64,000 bases of DNA, taken from positions 62,001 to 126,000 of the forward strand of contig VGRF01000004.1 of the NCBI GenBank assembly GCA_016875395.1, in the 5' to 3' direction. The stretch's first letter is position 1, and every line of letters starts with the position of its first letter. Below the pieces are notes generated by a model. It did no database searches and was not told the origin of the DNA. It saw nothing but the letters and a program-made list of their open reading frames with translations. This document shows, piece after piece, positions 1 to 9,538 of this stretch. The stretch is from Deltaproteobacteria bacterium (GTDB lineage Bacteria; Myxococcota_A; UBA9160; UBA6930). A program made the position numbers and the translations under genes.

Positions 1-238
1 AGGGCTTGCGGCGCCCGAAGCGCGAGCGCGTGCGGTCGCTGACGAGACCCATCACCGGGTCGGCGACGAGATCGATGAGGCGCTGCGCAAGCATCACCGA
101 TCCCAGCACGGTGACCGGGATCGCGAGCTCGGTGCTGTAGAAGCGCGGCACGAAGACGAGCACCGGAAACAGCGCCATCGTGATGGGGAGCTCGGCGCAG
201 GCGTAGAAGAAGAGCGCGGACTTCGAGAGCTTCTGCAC
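1..238 (-). CDS. MFS sugar-cation symporter family (GPH-type) transporter, N-terminal fragment
   Basis: Only the first ~79 codons are in the window; the gene runs off the left edge. The GTG start at 238-236 gives VQKLSKSALFFYACAELP, followed by a hydrophobic segment and the loop DPVMGLVSDRTRSRFGRRKP. That loop (D-x-x-x-G-x-x-x-D-R-T-x-S-x-x-G-R-R) is the signature between TM2 and TM3 of glycoside-pentoside-hexuronide type MFS carriers. It would import a small organic solute across the inner membrane; the substrate cannot be read from this piece. It lies downstream of the LysR gene on the same strand (84 nt gap), so co-transcription is possible. Confidence 0.75.
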   Translation of the reverse strand, partial: MQKLSKSALFFYACAELPITMALFPVLVFVPRFYSTELAIPVTVLGSVMLAQRLIDLVADPVMGLVSDRTRSRFGRRKP

Positions 239-322
239 GGCGCGCCCCTCTCGCGCCGGTTGTTAGGGCGCTCGCCCAGAGGGCAGCGCGGATCGCGGGC
301 GGCGTCAACCCACGCGGGAAGC

Positions 323-1258
323 TCAGCTCACCGCGCGAATCACGGGCCGCACGTGGCGGCCCACGAGCAGCGCCTCGAACGCGAGCGCGGCTGCACTGGG
401 CGTGCGGCCCGCGGCGTGGGCGACGCTCAGATGATGCGGGGGAAGCGCGAGCACGTCGCGCGCGAGGAAGAAGTCTGCAGCGAGCCCGCCGAAGCTCGGG
501 CTGAGGTGCATGACCGGGAAGAACGCGTCGCTGCTGCGCACGAGCCGGCACGCGAGGTCGAAGTCGCTTGCGACGTAGCGGGGGCGCAGCGCAGGCATGC
601 CGAGCTCGGCGTAGCGCTGCGCGAGGTCCGAGTACGACGCCTCGATCGACTCGGGAAGGATCACGGGCTGCTCGAGCACATCGCGCTCGCTGAGATGCTT
701 GCGCTCGGCGAGCGGGTGGTCCTTGCGGAACATGCACGCGAAGTAGAGCGGCGCGAGCAGCGTGACCTCGAGCTCGCGCCAGCGACGCAAGTAGCTCGAC
801 GTGCCCACGATCAGATCGAGCTCGCCGTGCAGGAGCTGCGGGCAAAGCGCTTGCGGCGAGCCGTTCACCGCCTCGACCGCGACGGCCGAGTGAGCCCGCG
901 CGAACGCGCCGAACGCCCACGCGGCAAGCGCGCCGGTCGAGATCACGCCGATGCGCAGCCGCCCCGCGACGTGGGCCGCGCCGCTGCGCACGCCGCTCAC
1001 CAGCCCGTCGACCTCGGCGAACACGCGGCGCGCGCGCTCGACGAACTCGAGACCCGCTGCAGTCGGGTGCAACCCGCGCGGCGCGCGCTCGAACAGCCGG
1101 ACCCCGAGCGCTTGCTCGATCTCGGCGATTTCACGCGAGACCGCGGACTGCGTGAGACCGAGCGTCTCGGCCGCGCCGGTGATGGACTGCGCGCGCGCAA
1201 CTTCCACCACCGCGCGCATGCGCTTCAGGTCGATCGTCGCCGCGCTGTCGAGAGGCAT
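323..1258 (-). CDS. LysR-family transcriptional regulator
   Basis: 311 aa, the normal LTTR length. Residues ~10-70 form the winged helix-turn-helix, including GLTQSAVSREIAEIEQALGV and LFERAPRGLHPTAAG, followed by a linker helix and a periplasmic-binding-protein-like effector domain (~95-300). It is transcribed divergently from the TonB-dependent receptor gene. Its start codon sits directly on an LTTR box (1258-1285), so autoregulation and control of the receptor are the obvious inference. The effector is unknown. Confidence 0.92.
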   Translation of the reverse strand: MPLDSAATIDLKRMRAVVEVARAQSITGAAETLGLTQSAVSREIAEIEQALGVRLFERAPRGLHPTAAGLEFVERARRVFAEVDGLVSGVRSGAAHVAGRLRIGVISTGALAAWAFGAFARAHSAVAVEAVNGSPQALCPQLLHGELDLIVGTSSYLRRWRELEVTLLAPLYFACMFRKDHPLAERKHLSERDVLEQPVILPESIEASYSDLAQRYAELGMPALRPRYVASDFDLACRLVRSSDAFFPVMHLSPSFGGLAADFFLARDVLALPPHHLSVAHAAGRTPSAAALAFEALLVGRHVRPVIRAVS

Positions 1259-1285
1259 TCGGATTCCTCATGCTCCAATCCCGAA
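1258..1285. promoter_or_regulatory. LysR-type operator (ATT-N11-AAT dyad)
   Basis: An imperfect dyad has outer arms TTCGGATT and AATCCCGAA; its core is ATT (1263-1265), 11 nt, AAT (1277-1279), the classic T-N11-A box. A TTGACT hexamer follows at 1293-1298 on the plus strand with no good -10 behind it, as expected for an activator-dependent promoter of the receptor gene. The site abuts the regulator's start codon. Confidence 0.55.
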
Positions 1286-1364
1286 AGCTCATTTGACTTC
1301 ATGTCCGCATCCCGCGCAAGCTCCCCCGAATTGCGCGCTCTCTCGCGCCAGAGAAGGGAACTAG

Positions 1365-3926
1365 ATGCGTCGAGTCTCGGGTTTCGTGTGTGTACCGTTC
1401 ACCGTGCTGCTCGCGAGCGCCGCCCTCGCGCAGGCGCCGGCGGCAGCGCCGACTCCTCCTCCTGCGGAGGAACGCGGCGGCATCGAAGAGATCATCGTGA
1501 CCGCGCAAAAGCGCGAGCAGTCCGCGCAAGAGGTGCCGATCGCGATCACGGCGATCTCGGCAGAGCTCGCGACGAGCGCGATCCGCGACTTGCGCGACCT
1601 GAACGGATTCTCGCCGAATGTGCGCATCGATCGAGATCCCGGCCGTGCCAACGGCGCCGCGATCACCATCCGCGGGATCAGCCCGACGCGCACGGACGAC
1701 AACTCGTTCGACGCGCCGATCGCGGTGATGATCGACGACATCTATCTCGGGATCCTGTCCGGGCAGGTGCTCGAGAACTTCGACATCCAGCAGGTCGAGA
1801 TTCTGCGCGGGCCGCAGGGCACGCTCTTCGGCAAGAACACCGTGGGCGGCGTGATCAACGTGAAGCGCACGGTGCCGACCGGTGATTGGGGTGCGCGGCT
1901 CAAGTTCACGGCTGGCAGCTTCGGCCAGCGCGAGTACCGAGCCGTGATCAACGCACCGGTCGTCGACGAGAAGCTCGCCGCGAAACTCTTCTTCACGAAG
2001 ATCAGCGACGACGGCTGGATCAAGAACACCACGCTCGACCGCGGCATCGCGCGCAAGGACTACATGAACTACGGGGTCACGTTCCTGGCGACTCCGACGG
2101 ATCGAATGCGCGCGCTGCTCACGATCGAGCGCTTCGACGACGACACGGAGGGCGGCGGCGCGCTCACCAACTACAACCTCGCCCCCGGTGTCGCGGCGCC
2201 GCCGACGGACCCGCGCGAGCCCAACCTTTCGGGGGGGTTCCTGTCCTGCACGTTGTTCAACAGCGGGCTGATCCCCGAGTGGACGAATGCAGGCGTTCCT
2301 TGCCGGACGAGCCTCGCGCGTCCCAAGAAGGTGTCTGCCGACCTCGCGAATCCGGCGTCCCTGACGACCGACGCGTACACCCTCGACTTCGGTTTCGAGC
2401 TGACCGAGAACTTCCGATTCGCCTCGGTCACCGGCTATCGCAAGGTCAACGAGGATCGGATCCTCGACTTCGACGGCAGCTCGGTCGACCACATCACGCT
2501 CGAGCGGCTGAACGACTACGACCAGTTCAGCCAAGAAGCGCGCGTTCACGCCGACTTTGATCGGATCAAGGGCGTCGTGGGCTTCTACTACTGGAACTCC
2601 GAGTTCACTCAGGACTGGGTGACCGGCGGCGACTTCTGGACGCTCGTCGGCACGCTCTCCGGCGCGAACTTCGCCAACAACACCTGGACACTCCCGGCCC
2701 GGGGCCTCGCGACGGCGTTCCCAAGCCTCGGCGCCAGCGTCGGGCCGCTGCAGGTCTGCCAGCACCCGGGCGTTCCTGGTTTCCCCTTCGGTGCGACGCG
2801 CTGCGACACCGGGGTGACCGCGTCCGGAAACGGCATCACGCCTGGCGTCGGACTCGGCCCGAAGCTGACGCAACGCCTCTTCGAGACACAGGAGACCACG
2901 TCGTTCGCGGTCTTCGGCCAAGCGGACATCGAGATCGTCGAGGACTTGACGCTCACGCTGGGTCTGCGCTGGACCAAGGAGACGAAGGACTTCAGCGCTG
3001 GTCAGGCGTACTTGTCGAGCGTGGCGCGCAACCGCGTCCGCAATTTCCCAGCGTTCGCGAACCTCGAGCGGACGTGGGACGACATCTCGCCGAAGGTTGC
3101 CCTGGCCTGGCAGCCCATCGAGGACGTCCTGCTCTTCGCGTCGTTCTCGGAGGGCTTCCACTCGGGCGGATTCTTCGGGGTGAATCAGAACATCGCCGAC
3201 TTCGTGCGCGACCAATACGACCCGGAGTACGCGCGTTCGTATGAGCTCGGCGCGAAGACGCGTTGGTTCGACAACAGGGTCCAGCTGAACGGCTCGTACT
3301 TCTACAACCAGTTCCGGAACAAGCAGGAATCGGCGGTTCAGTTCGACCCGACCACGAACACGGTCGCGACAGTGTTCGCAAACGTCGCGGACGCGGTCTA
3401 TCAGGGCATCGACCTCGAGTTGCAGGTCGCCCCGATCGAGCAGCTCGACCTGTTCCTCTCGTTCGGCTGGCTCGACGCCGAATACCGCGACTTCTTCACC
3501 GACATCAACCCGAACGACACTGGCAACCAGGCGAACTGTCCGGTGCCCCTGCAGTCCGGTCAGTGCATCCAGGACGCCTCGTTCCTGCGCCCGCGCAATG
3601 CACCGGAGTTCACGGTGGGCGCCGGCGGCACCGTGCGCCTCGAGATCGGAAGCGGCGTTGCGGAAACCTCGCTCAAGTACAACTGGCTCGGGCCGGTGGA
3701 GACGAGCCTGATCAACCTGCAGGTCGGGCGCCTCAAGGCGCGCGGCGACCTCCAGCTGACCACGGGCTATCGGTACAAGAACGTGGCGGTGAGCTTCTTC
3801 GCGAGGAACCTCACAAACGAGGGCTTCGAGATTCCGTTCCTGATCCAGCCGCTGTTCGCGTCAGGCAACATCGTGCCCGGCCGCACCTACGGCGTGGACG
3901 TCACGGTCGAGCTCGGAGGCGACTGA
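1365..3926 (+). CDS. TonB-dependent outer-membrane receptor
   Basis: 853 aa. A signal peptide covers ~1-23 and the TonB box EEIIVTAQ sits at residues 41-48. The plug domain follows, with IRGISPTRTDD and the conserved QVEILRGPQGTLFGKNTVGG, then a 22-strand-type barrel ending in GRTYGVDVTVEL. It is of the large Gram-negative family that takes up siderophores, vitamin B12, sugars or lipophilic aromatics using ExbBD/TonB energy. The gene is divergent from a LysR regulator and sits among SDR, SnoaL-like and MFS genes, so an organic substrate rather than iron is plausible but unproven. A strong hairpin terminator follows at 3942. Confidence 0.93.
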   Translation: MRRVSGFVCVPFTVLLASAALAQAPAAAPTPPPAEERGGIEEIIVTAQKREQSAQEVPIAITAISAELATSAIRDLRDLNGFSPNVRIDRDPGRANGAAITIRGISPTRTDDNSFDAPIAVMIDDIYLGILSGQVLENFDIQQVEILRGPQGTLFGKNTVGGVINVKRTVPTGDWGARLKFTAGSFGQREYRAVINAPVVDEKLAAKLFFTKISDDGWIKNTTLDRGIARKDYMNYGVTFLATPTDRMRALLTIERFDDDTEGGGALTNYNLAPGVAAPPTDPREPNLSGGFLSCTLFNSGLIPEWTNAGVPCRTSLARPKKVSADLANPASLTTDAYTLDFGFELTENFRFASVTGYRKVNEDRILDFDGSSVDHITLERLNDYDQFSQEARVHADFDRIKGVVGFYYWNSEFTQDWVTGGDFWTLVGTLSGANFANNTWTLPARGLATAFPSLGASVGPLQVCQHPGVPGFPFGATRCDTGVTASGNGITPGVGLGPKLTQRLFETQETTSFAVFGQADIEIVEDLTLTLGLRWTKETKDFSAGQAYLSSVARNRVRNFPAFANLERTWDDISPKVALAWQPIEDVLLFASFSEGFHSGGFFGVNQNIADFVRDQYDPEYARSYELGAKTRWFDNRVQLNGSYFYNQFRNKQESAVQFDPTTNTVATVFANVADAVYQGIDLELQVAPIEQLDLFLSFGWLDAEYRDFFTDINPNDTGNQANCPVPLQSGQCIQDASFLRPRNAPEFTVGAGGTVRLEIGSGVAETSLKYNWLGPVETSLINLQVGRLKARGDLQLTTGYRYKNVAVSFFARNLTNEGFEIPFLIQPLFASGNIVPGRTYGVDVTVELGGD

Positions 3927-3941
3927 GTTCGCAGAGAACCA

Positions 3942-3973
3942 GCGCCGCCCGCGTCTCGCGACGCGGGCGGCGC
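3942..3973 (+). terminator. Rho-independent terminator after the TonB receptor
   Basis: A perfect 14-bp GC stem (3942-3955 with 3960-3973) closes a TCGC loop and is followed by TTCGTTTC. It lies 15 nt after the receptor stop codon and just before the convergent SnoaL-like gene ends. Confidence 0.8.
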
Positions 3974-3979
3974 TTCGTT

Positions 3980-4405
3980 TCAGCCCGCCTGCACGCGCGT
4001 TCCGCGCGACACGAGCTTGTGTCGCGCGATCTTCCACTCGCCGCCGATGCGCTTCATCTCCGTCTCGTACGTCGCCCACAGCGTGAGCGTCGTGTCGGGC
4101 TGAGCCTTCAGGTAGTGCAGCGCCTGCACGTCGGTGCGGCACTGCGCGACGTCGCCGTTCACCGTCGCGAGCTGCGGCCCGAGCATGTGCTGCGTCGCGC
4201 CGTAGCGCTCGAGCGCCTTCGTCACGAATTCAGTCCACGCCGCAGCGCCGCGCACCGTCTCGGGGCCGAAGCCCTCGACGAGCACGTCGTCGGCGAAGAC
4301 CGAGCGGTACAAGGCGAGGTCGCGTTCATCGACGCCCTTCGCGTACTTGCACATCACGTCCATCAGGGCGATGCGGTCGGCGACGTACTGCGTGAGGTCA
4401 GCCAT
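3980..4405 (-). CDS. SnoaL-like / NTF2-fold polyketide-cyclase-type protein
   Basis: 141 aa starting at MADLTQYVADRIALMDVMCK. The pattern of an N-terminal helix with the D-x-x-DLALYRSVFADD motif, a mid VNGD strand and a C-terminal GGEWKIARHKL strand is the SnoaL_4/nuclear-transport-factor-2 cone fold, used by small cyclases, dehydratases and isomerases or purely for binding. Longer in-frame extensions upstream would overlap the divergent SDR and lack coding character, so the inner ATG at 4405 is chosen. The neighbouring SDR and P450 suggest oxidative metabolism of a hydrophobic compound. Confidence 0.82.
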   Translation of the reverse strand: MADLTQYVADRIALMDVMCKYAKGVDERDLALYRSVFADDVLVEGFGPETVRGAAAWTEFVTKALERYGATQHMLGPQLATVNGDVAQCRTDVQALHYLKAQPDTTLTLWATYETEMKRIGGEWKIARHKLVSRGTRVQAG

Positions 4406-4592
4406 GAGCGGTCTCCTTCGAGTCGCGCGACGTTGGAGGCGCGCGGCGACCGAGTCAACCGCGCGCCACCGAGCCGCTGCGAGAGGCGCAGAAGCCACGC
4501 CGCGCAGTCTCTTGGGGACCCTGCGACTCGAGCCGCCCTCTGCTCGTCTGCGCGGTCGAAGGCAGGCGTCAACGGCGATACCGTCGGCCGGC

Positions 4593-5363
4593 ATGAGCAA
4601 GCCCAACCTCTCCGGACAAGTCGCCATCGTCACGGGTGCCACCCAAGGGCTCGGCAAGGCGTTCGCCGCCGGCCTTCGCCAGGCGGGGGCCACCGTCGCC
4701 ACGTGCGACGTGCAGGCCGGCTGCGACGTGGTCGCCGACGTCTCGAAGGCCGACCAGCTCAAGGCCTTCATCGACGGGGTGATCGCCAAGCACGGTCGGC
4801 TCGACATCGTCGTCGCCAACGCCGCAGTGTGTCGCTTCACCGACCCGCTGCGCGGCTGGCAAACCGCGGTCGACGACTTCGACTTCCATGTGAACACGAA
4901 CCTGCGCGGCCTGTTCCTCACCGGTCGCGCCGCGATCCCCGCCTTGGTCGAGAGCGGCCGCGGGCATCTCGTGCTGATCGGCACCGACCACACCTGTCGG
5001 CCCTCGGACTGGCCCTACAACGGCGGCGCCCTCGACGCCTACGACGCATCGAAGTGGGGCGTGATCGGCTTGGCGGTCGCGTGGGCCTGTGCGCTCAAGC
5101 CGAAGGGCGTGCGCGTCAACGCCATCTCGATGGGCGCGACCGACACCGAGATGCTGCGCGGCTTCACGCGCGTGGCGACGGGCAAGGAACCGACCCCAGC
5201 GGACATCGCCAGCTGGATGCGGCCCGAGCAGTTGGCCGACCTGCTGCTCGACCTCATCGCCGAGGGCCCGTCCGGGCGCACCGGTCAGAACATTCCGGTG
5301 ATCATGGGCCGCCCGGTCATGCTGCCCGGCAAACCGGTGCCGGTCACCACCAACGTCGTCTGA
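4593..5363 (+). CDS. Short-chain dehydrogenase/reductase
   Basis: 256 aa. The Rossmann cofactor motif TGATQGLG is at residues 14-21, then VVANAAV (the NAAx motif) and a YDASK catalytic Y-x-x-x-K. The usual ISS strand with the catalytic serine is replaced by LIGTDHT; a serine in RPSDW, 12 residues before the tyrosine, may take its place. The C-terminus (RTGQNIPVIMGRPV) follows the family. Start chosen at MSKPNLSGQVAIV because the segment before it is arginine-rich non-family sequence. Likely an NAD(P)H-dependent alcohol/ketone oxidoreductase; substrate unknown. Confidence 0.88.
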   Translation: MSKPNLSGQVAIVTGATQGLGKAFAAGLRQAGATVATCDVQAGCDVVADVSKADQLKAFIDGVIAKHGRLDIVVANAAVCRFTDPLRGWQTAVDDFDFHVNTNLRGLFLTGRAAIPALVESGRGHLVLIGTDHTCRPSDWPYNGGALDAYDASKWGVIGLAVAWACALKPKGVRVNAISMGATDTEMLRGFTRVATGKEPTPADIASWMRPEQLADLLLDLIAEGPSGRTGQNIPVIMGRPVMLPGKPVPVTTNVV

Positions 5364-5433
5364 GTTGCACCGGGTCGCCGGTACCACCCAGAAGCGGTCA
5401 GCAGCGAACTCACCTGCGTAGGCGCAGATCTTT

Positions 5434-5937
5434 GCGCCGATTCGAACTGCTGGGCGCGGGATGGTTCTAGGCCTCATGGGCCTTCGCCCTGGTGAGGCGG
5501 TCGCCGCCGCACGTCGTTCGCGACGGGTGGCTAACGATCACGCGGGCGCGAAAGGGCAACACGCTCGACGCGCCGATTCGCGGAGCGAAGACCGGTCGCG
5601 CGAAGCGGCTGCCGATTCCCGCGGCACTCGAGGCTTGGATCGACGCTCATCCACTGCTCGCCCTTGGGGGCTCCGCTCTTCCCAAACCCGCGCACTCGCG
5701 CCGCTTGGACGCCGACATCGTTGCGTCGCGCATGGATCGACGCGTGCAGGTCTGTTGGCGCCTCCATCTCACTCCTACGAGGGACCGCAGCCCACCTGCG
5801 CGACGGATGCGGCGTTGCGCGGAGTGCCCGAGCGTTCGCTGCAGGCGTTCCTCGATCATGCTGAAACCCGATCGACGCGGAAGTACGCGCGGCTCGCCGA
5901 TGGTGCGCTCATCGACGTGCTTCATCGCATCCGCTGA
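5434..5937 (+). pseudogene. Degraded C-terminal half of a tyrosine recombinase (integrase)
   Basis: Homology to a phage-type integrase continues through three frames. Frame 1 gives LGLMGLRPGEAVAA (~5461-5520), frame 2 gives RDGWLTITRARKGN and GAKTGRAKRLPIPAALEAW (~5520-5660), frame 3 gives PLFPNPRTRAAWTPTSLRRAW (~5665-5765), and frame 1 again gives VPERSLQAFLDHAETRST then RKYARLADGAL to the stop at 5937. The nucleophile tyrosine context (KYARL) survives. The expected catalytic His segment reads GPQPTCAT and the G-H dipeptide is now D-H. No N-terminal domain remains. It ends 125 bp from the tmRNA 3' terminus, a standard integration site. Confidence 0.82.
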
Positions 5938-6061
5938 CGAACCAACTCCGCATCGAGTTGTTGGGCACCGACGGACAAGCTCGACTCCGGGAAATGTTGG
6001 GCGGACGCCGAGCGGACGCTGCATTGGGCGGTCCGCAACGATCTGATCTTGATCGCGAGTT

Positions 6062-6424
<363 letters not shown>

Positions 6425-6436
6425 ACGAAGCGCTGC

Positions 6437-6465
6437 AACGTACGCCGCAAACCCGCGCGCGCCAA
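6437..6465 (-). promoter_or_regulatory. Putative sigma-70 promoter of ssrA
   Basis: Minus strand: TTGGCG (6465-6460), 17 nt, TACGTT (6442-6437). The -10 lies 12 nt from the mature 5' end, consistent with a short leader removed by RNase P. The hexamers are only moderately close to consensus. Confidence 0.4.
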
Positions 6466-6520
6466 GCGAGGCGCGCCATCGGACGCGCTGTCTTATGTTG
6501 CGCGACCGCTGGAGAACGCG

Positions 6521-7759
6521 ATGACCTCTTTCCACGAGCTCGACCTGCTCTCGCCCGACATGTACGTCGCACACGGCTACCCGCACGAGAAGTGGACGCG
6601 CCTGCGCCGCGAAGCGCCGGTGCGCTTCATCGAGAACGCGGTGATGCCGTACTGGGCCGTCACCAAGCACGCCGACATCTCGTTCGTCGGGAAGCACCCC
6701 GAGCTTTTCCTGAACGCGCCGCTGCTCGTGCTTCCGACCGAGCCGCGCGATCTCGTGCGCGAGTTCGAGCCGCCGCCCACGCTGATCCAGATGGACGGCC
6801 ACAAGCACACCGCCTATCGCAAGCTGATCTCGAAACGCTTCACACCCGGCGCGCTGAAGAAGATTCACGCCGACATCGAGGCGATCGCGAAGGAGATCGT
6901 CGAGAGCCTGCTCGCGAAGGGCGACGAAGGGCGCTGCGATTTCGTCGCGCAGGTCGCGGCGCCGCTGCCGATCGCGGTGATCGCGTGGCTGCTGGGCGTG
7001 CCGAAGTCCGACTGGAACCTGCTGTTCGACTGGACCAACCGCACCATCGGCGCGGGCGATCCCGAGTATCAGGTGCCCGGCCAGACGCCCGCGCAGACCG
7101 CGCAGAAGGCGATGACCGAGCTGTTCATGTACTTCGCCAAGATGGTGGAGGAGAAGCGCAAGAACCCCGGCGACGACCTGGTGAGCATGTTCGTGCACGC
7201 CGAGGTCGACGGCGCGCCGCTACCGCCGATGGACGTGCTCTCGTACTGCATGATCGTCGTGGTCGCGGGCAACGAGACGACGCGCAACGGCACGAGCGGC
7301 GGCATGCTCACGCTGATCGAGCACCCCGCCGAGCTCGCGAAGATCCAGCGCAACCCGGCGCTTCTGCGGGGCGCGATCGAAGAGATGCTGCGCTGGTCGA
7401 GCCCGATCATTCACTTCGCGCGAACTGCCGCGGAGGACACCGAGCTGCGCGGCCACAAGATCCGCAAGGGCGAGCGCCTCGGCCTCTTCTACCCATCCGC
7501 CAATCGCGACGAGGAGATCTTCGACGCGCCCTTCACCTTCGACGTCGAGCGCGAGCAGAATCGTCACCTCGCGTTCGGCATCGGCGAGCACTTCTGCGCG
7601 GGCGCGCACGTGGCGCGACTCGAGCTCGAGATGGCGTTCAAGTACCTGCTGCCTCGCATCGAGAGCATCGAGCTCGACGGCAAGGTGGAGCGTCTGCGCT
7701 CCTCGCTGGTCGGCGGCGTGAAGCACCTGCCGATCCACTACAAGCTGAAGAGCTCGTAG
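6521..7759 (+). CDS. Cytochrome P450
   Basis: 412 aa. The I-helix oxygen-binding motif AGNETTRN, the K-helix E-x-x-R (EMLR) and the heme-ligand loop FGIGEHFCAGAHVAR with Cys ~359 are all intact. The bacterial class I (CYP1xx-like) form has no membrane anchor, so it is a cytosolic monooxygenase fed by a ferredoxin and reductase, neither of which is encoded here. Start ATG 6521 follows GGAG. It sits on the opposite strand between ssrA and smpB and its stop is only 6 nt from the smpB stop. Relatives hydroxylate terpenoids, steroids or fatty acids; the substrate is not determinable. Confidence 0.93.
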   Translation: MTSFHELDLLSPDMYVAHGYPHEKWTRLRREAPVRFIENAVMPYWAVTKHADISFVGKHPELFLNAPLLVLPTEPRDLVREFEPPPTLIQMDGHKHTAYRKLISKRFTPGALKKIHADIEAIAKEIVESLLAKGDEGRCDFVAQVAAPLPIAVIAWLLGVPKSDWNLLFDWTNRTIGAGDPEYQVPGQTPAQTAQKAMTELFMYFAKMVEEKRKNPGDDLVSMFVHAEVDGAPLPPMDVLSYCMIVVVAGNETTRNGTSGGMLTLIEHPAELAKIQRNPALLRGAIEEMLRWSSPIIHFARTAAEDTELRGHKIRKGERLGLFYPSANRDEEIFDAPFTFDVEREQNRHLAFGIGEHFCAGAHVARLELEMAFKYLLPRIESIELDGKVERLRSSLVGGVKHLPIHYKLKSS

Positions 7760-7765
7760 CCGCCG

Positions 7766-8266
7766 TCAGCGCTTGCGCTTCAGCGCGTTGCTCAGCGCGC
7801 GGTCGACCGCGCGCTCGTCCTCGCGCTGCTTGATCGTCTGGCGCTTGTCGTGCGTCTTCTTGCCGCGCGCGAGGGCGAGCTCGATCTTCGCGCGGCCAGC
7901 CTTCCAGTAGAGCGAGAGCGGCACGAGCGTGAAGCCGCGCTCGCCGATCTTCCCGGAGATGCGCGCGATCTCGCTCTTGTGCAGCAGCAGCCGGCGTTCG
8001 CGCAGCGGATCGGAGTTCTCGCGACTCGCCTGCGCGTAGTGCGCGATCTGACAGCCGACGAGCCACACCTCGCCGCGGCGCACCACCGCAAACGCGCCGT
8101 TCAGGTTGCCGCTGCCGCCGCGCAGCGACTTCACCTCTGGCCCGCGCAGCTCGAGCCCCGCCTCGAACACGTCGACGACTTCGTAGTCGAAGCGCGCGCG
8201 GCGATTCACGGCGATCTGCTTGATCTCCGCACCGCCGCTCTGCTCGCTGCCGCTCGGCTTCGCCAT
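7766..8266 (-). CDS. smpB: SsrA-binding protein SmpB
   Basis: 166 aa, typical length. Contains NRRARFDYEV, FEAGLELRGPEVKSLR, the ALYWKAGRAKIELALARGKK-type C-terminal core and a basic tail (HDKRQTIKQREDERAV...KRKR) that enters the mRNA channel. SmpB binds the tRNA-like domain of tmRNA and takes it to stalled ribosomes. It is the last gene of a minus-strand run panB-panC-panD-smpB (24 nt after panD), so it probably shares the panB promoter. Confidence 0.96.
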   Translation of the reverse strand: MAKPSGSEQSGGAEIKQIAVNRRARFDYEVVDVFEAGLELRGPEVKSLRGGSGNLNGAFAVVRRGEVWLVGCQIAHYAQASRENSDPLRERRLLLHKSEIARISGKIGERGFTLVPLSLYWKAGRAKIELALARGKKTHDKRQTIKQREDERAVDRALSNALKRKR

Positions 8267-8290
8267 GGTCGAGCGAGCCTAACAGGTCCG

Positions 8291-8641
8291 TCAGTGCACC
8301 TGCCGGTTCGCGCGGTCCACGAACACGCGCCTCGCGTGCCAGTCGCGGCACTCGGCGTCGTCCGCCTGCACGTAGGTCGCGATGATCACGACGTCGTGCG
8401 GCTTCACGAGGTGGGCCGCGGCGCCGTTGATGCAGATCTCGCCGCTGCCGGGCTCGCCCGGAATCGCGTACGTGCGCAGGCGGCTCCCGTTCGTGCAGTC
8501 GTAAATCTCGACGCTCTCGTACGGCAGGATGTCCGCCGCTTCGAGCAAGAGGCTGTCGATCGTGACGCTGCCTTCGTACTCGAGGTTGGCCTCGGTCACG
8601 GTGGCGCGGTGGATCTTCGACTTCAGCATCGTTCGAGTCAC
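8291..8641 (-). CDS. panD: Aspartate 1-decarboxylase (proenzyme)
   Basis: 116 aa. Starts [13 protein letters not shown] with a GTG codon, matching the family N-terminus, so the internal ATG is not needed. Self-cleavage at Gly24-Ser25 in YEGSVTID generates the pyruvoyl cofactor; the conserved NGAAAHLV segment follows. It makes beta-alanine from aspartate for pantothenate. Three nt after panC. Confidence 0.97.
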   Translation of the reverse strand: MTRTMLKSKIHRATVTEANLEYEGSVTIDSLLLEAADILPYESVEIYDCTNGSRLRTYAIPGEPGSGEICINGAAAHLVKPHDVVIIATYVQADDAECRDWHARRVFVDRANRQVH

Positions 8642-8644
8642 GTC

Positions 8645-9520
8645 TCAGTTCTCCTTGGGTACGTGCAACACGGCGTTGTCGATCAGGCGCACGACGTCTC
8701 CCCCGGCCTTCGGGAAGAACACGGCGAGCGCGAGCAAGGTGTCAGTCGTCAGGCGCTCCGGCGCTAACGCGAGCGACTCCGGATCGCGCAGCTCGGCGTA
8801 GTCGATCTTCGCGAGCGGTGACCGCGCGATCTCGCTTGCGACGCGAGCCTCGAGCGCGGTGCGCGAACGCTCGCCGGCGTCGATCGCGCGCTGCGCGGCG
8901 CCGAGGGCGCGCGAGAGCGCGAGCGCCTGCACGCGCGTCTCGGACGTGAGGTGCACGTTGCGACTCGACATTGCGAGGCCATCGCGCTCGCGCACGGTCT
9001 CGTGGCCGACGATCTCGACGTCGAGGCCGAGATCGCGCGTGAGGCGCCGAATCAACGCGAGCTGCTGGAAGTCCTTCGCGCCGAATACCGCGAAGTGCGG
9101 CTTCGCGGCAACGAGCAGCTTCGCGACGACGGTCGCTACGCCGCGGAAGTGCCCCGGCCTCGATGCGCCGCAGAGCGGCTTCGCGAGCTCCGTCACCTCG
9201 ACCCACGTCTGGTAGCCCGTGGGATAGAGCTCGTCCGCGGTCGGCAGGAACACCGCGTCGACGCCGCGCGCCACGCAGGCCGCGAGATCGGCTTCGAGCG
9301 GGCGCGGGTAGGCCGCGAGATCGGTAGTCGAGTTGAACTGCGCAGGGTTCACGAAGATCGACACGACCACGAACTGCGCGCGCCGGCGAGCCTCGTCCAC
9401 GAGGGCGAGGTGACCCGCGTGCAGCGCGCCCATCGTGGGCACGAGCGCGATGCGCCGGCCCGCGAGCCGCTCCGCGTCCGCGCGCTGCTGAAGCGCGCGC
9501 ACTGTCGTGATCCGCTCCAC
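8645..9520 (-). CDS. panC: Pantoate-beta-alanine ligase
   Basis: 291 aa with GTG start. The nucleotidylyltransferase motif TMGALHAGH (HAGH at residues 34-37), the pantoate/beta-alanine segment FVNPAQFN, and a KMSKS-equivalent MSSRNVHL are present. It condenses D-pantoate with beta-alanine using ATP. It lies between panB and panD in a tight operon that covers three of the four pantothenate steps; panE is absent from the window. Confidence 0.97.
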   Translation of the reverse strand: MERITTVRALQQRADAERLAGRRIALVPTMGALHAGHLALVDEARRRAQFVVVSIFVNPAQFNSTTDLAAYPRPLEADLAACVARGVDAVFLPTADELYPTGYQTWVEVTELAKPLCGASRPGHFRGVATVVAKLLVAAKPHFAVFGAKDFQQLALIRRLTRDLGLDVEIVGHETVRERDGLAMSSRNVHLTSETRVQALALSRALGAAQRAIDAGERSRTALEARVASEIARSPLAKIDYAELRDPESLALAPERLTTDTLLALAVFFPKAGGDVVRLIDNAVLHVPKEN

Positions 9521-9538
9521 CCCGACGTCTCGATTCGG

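Noticed and set aside
260-1885. A 541-codon plus-strand open frame over the LysR gene
   Set aside because: Antisense to a recognised LysR gene and arginine-rich; no family features.
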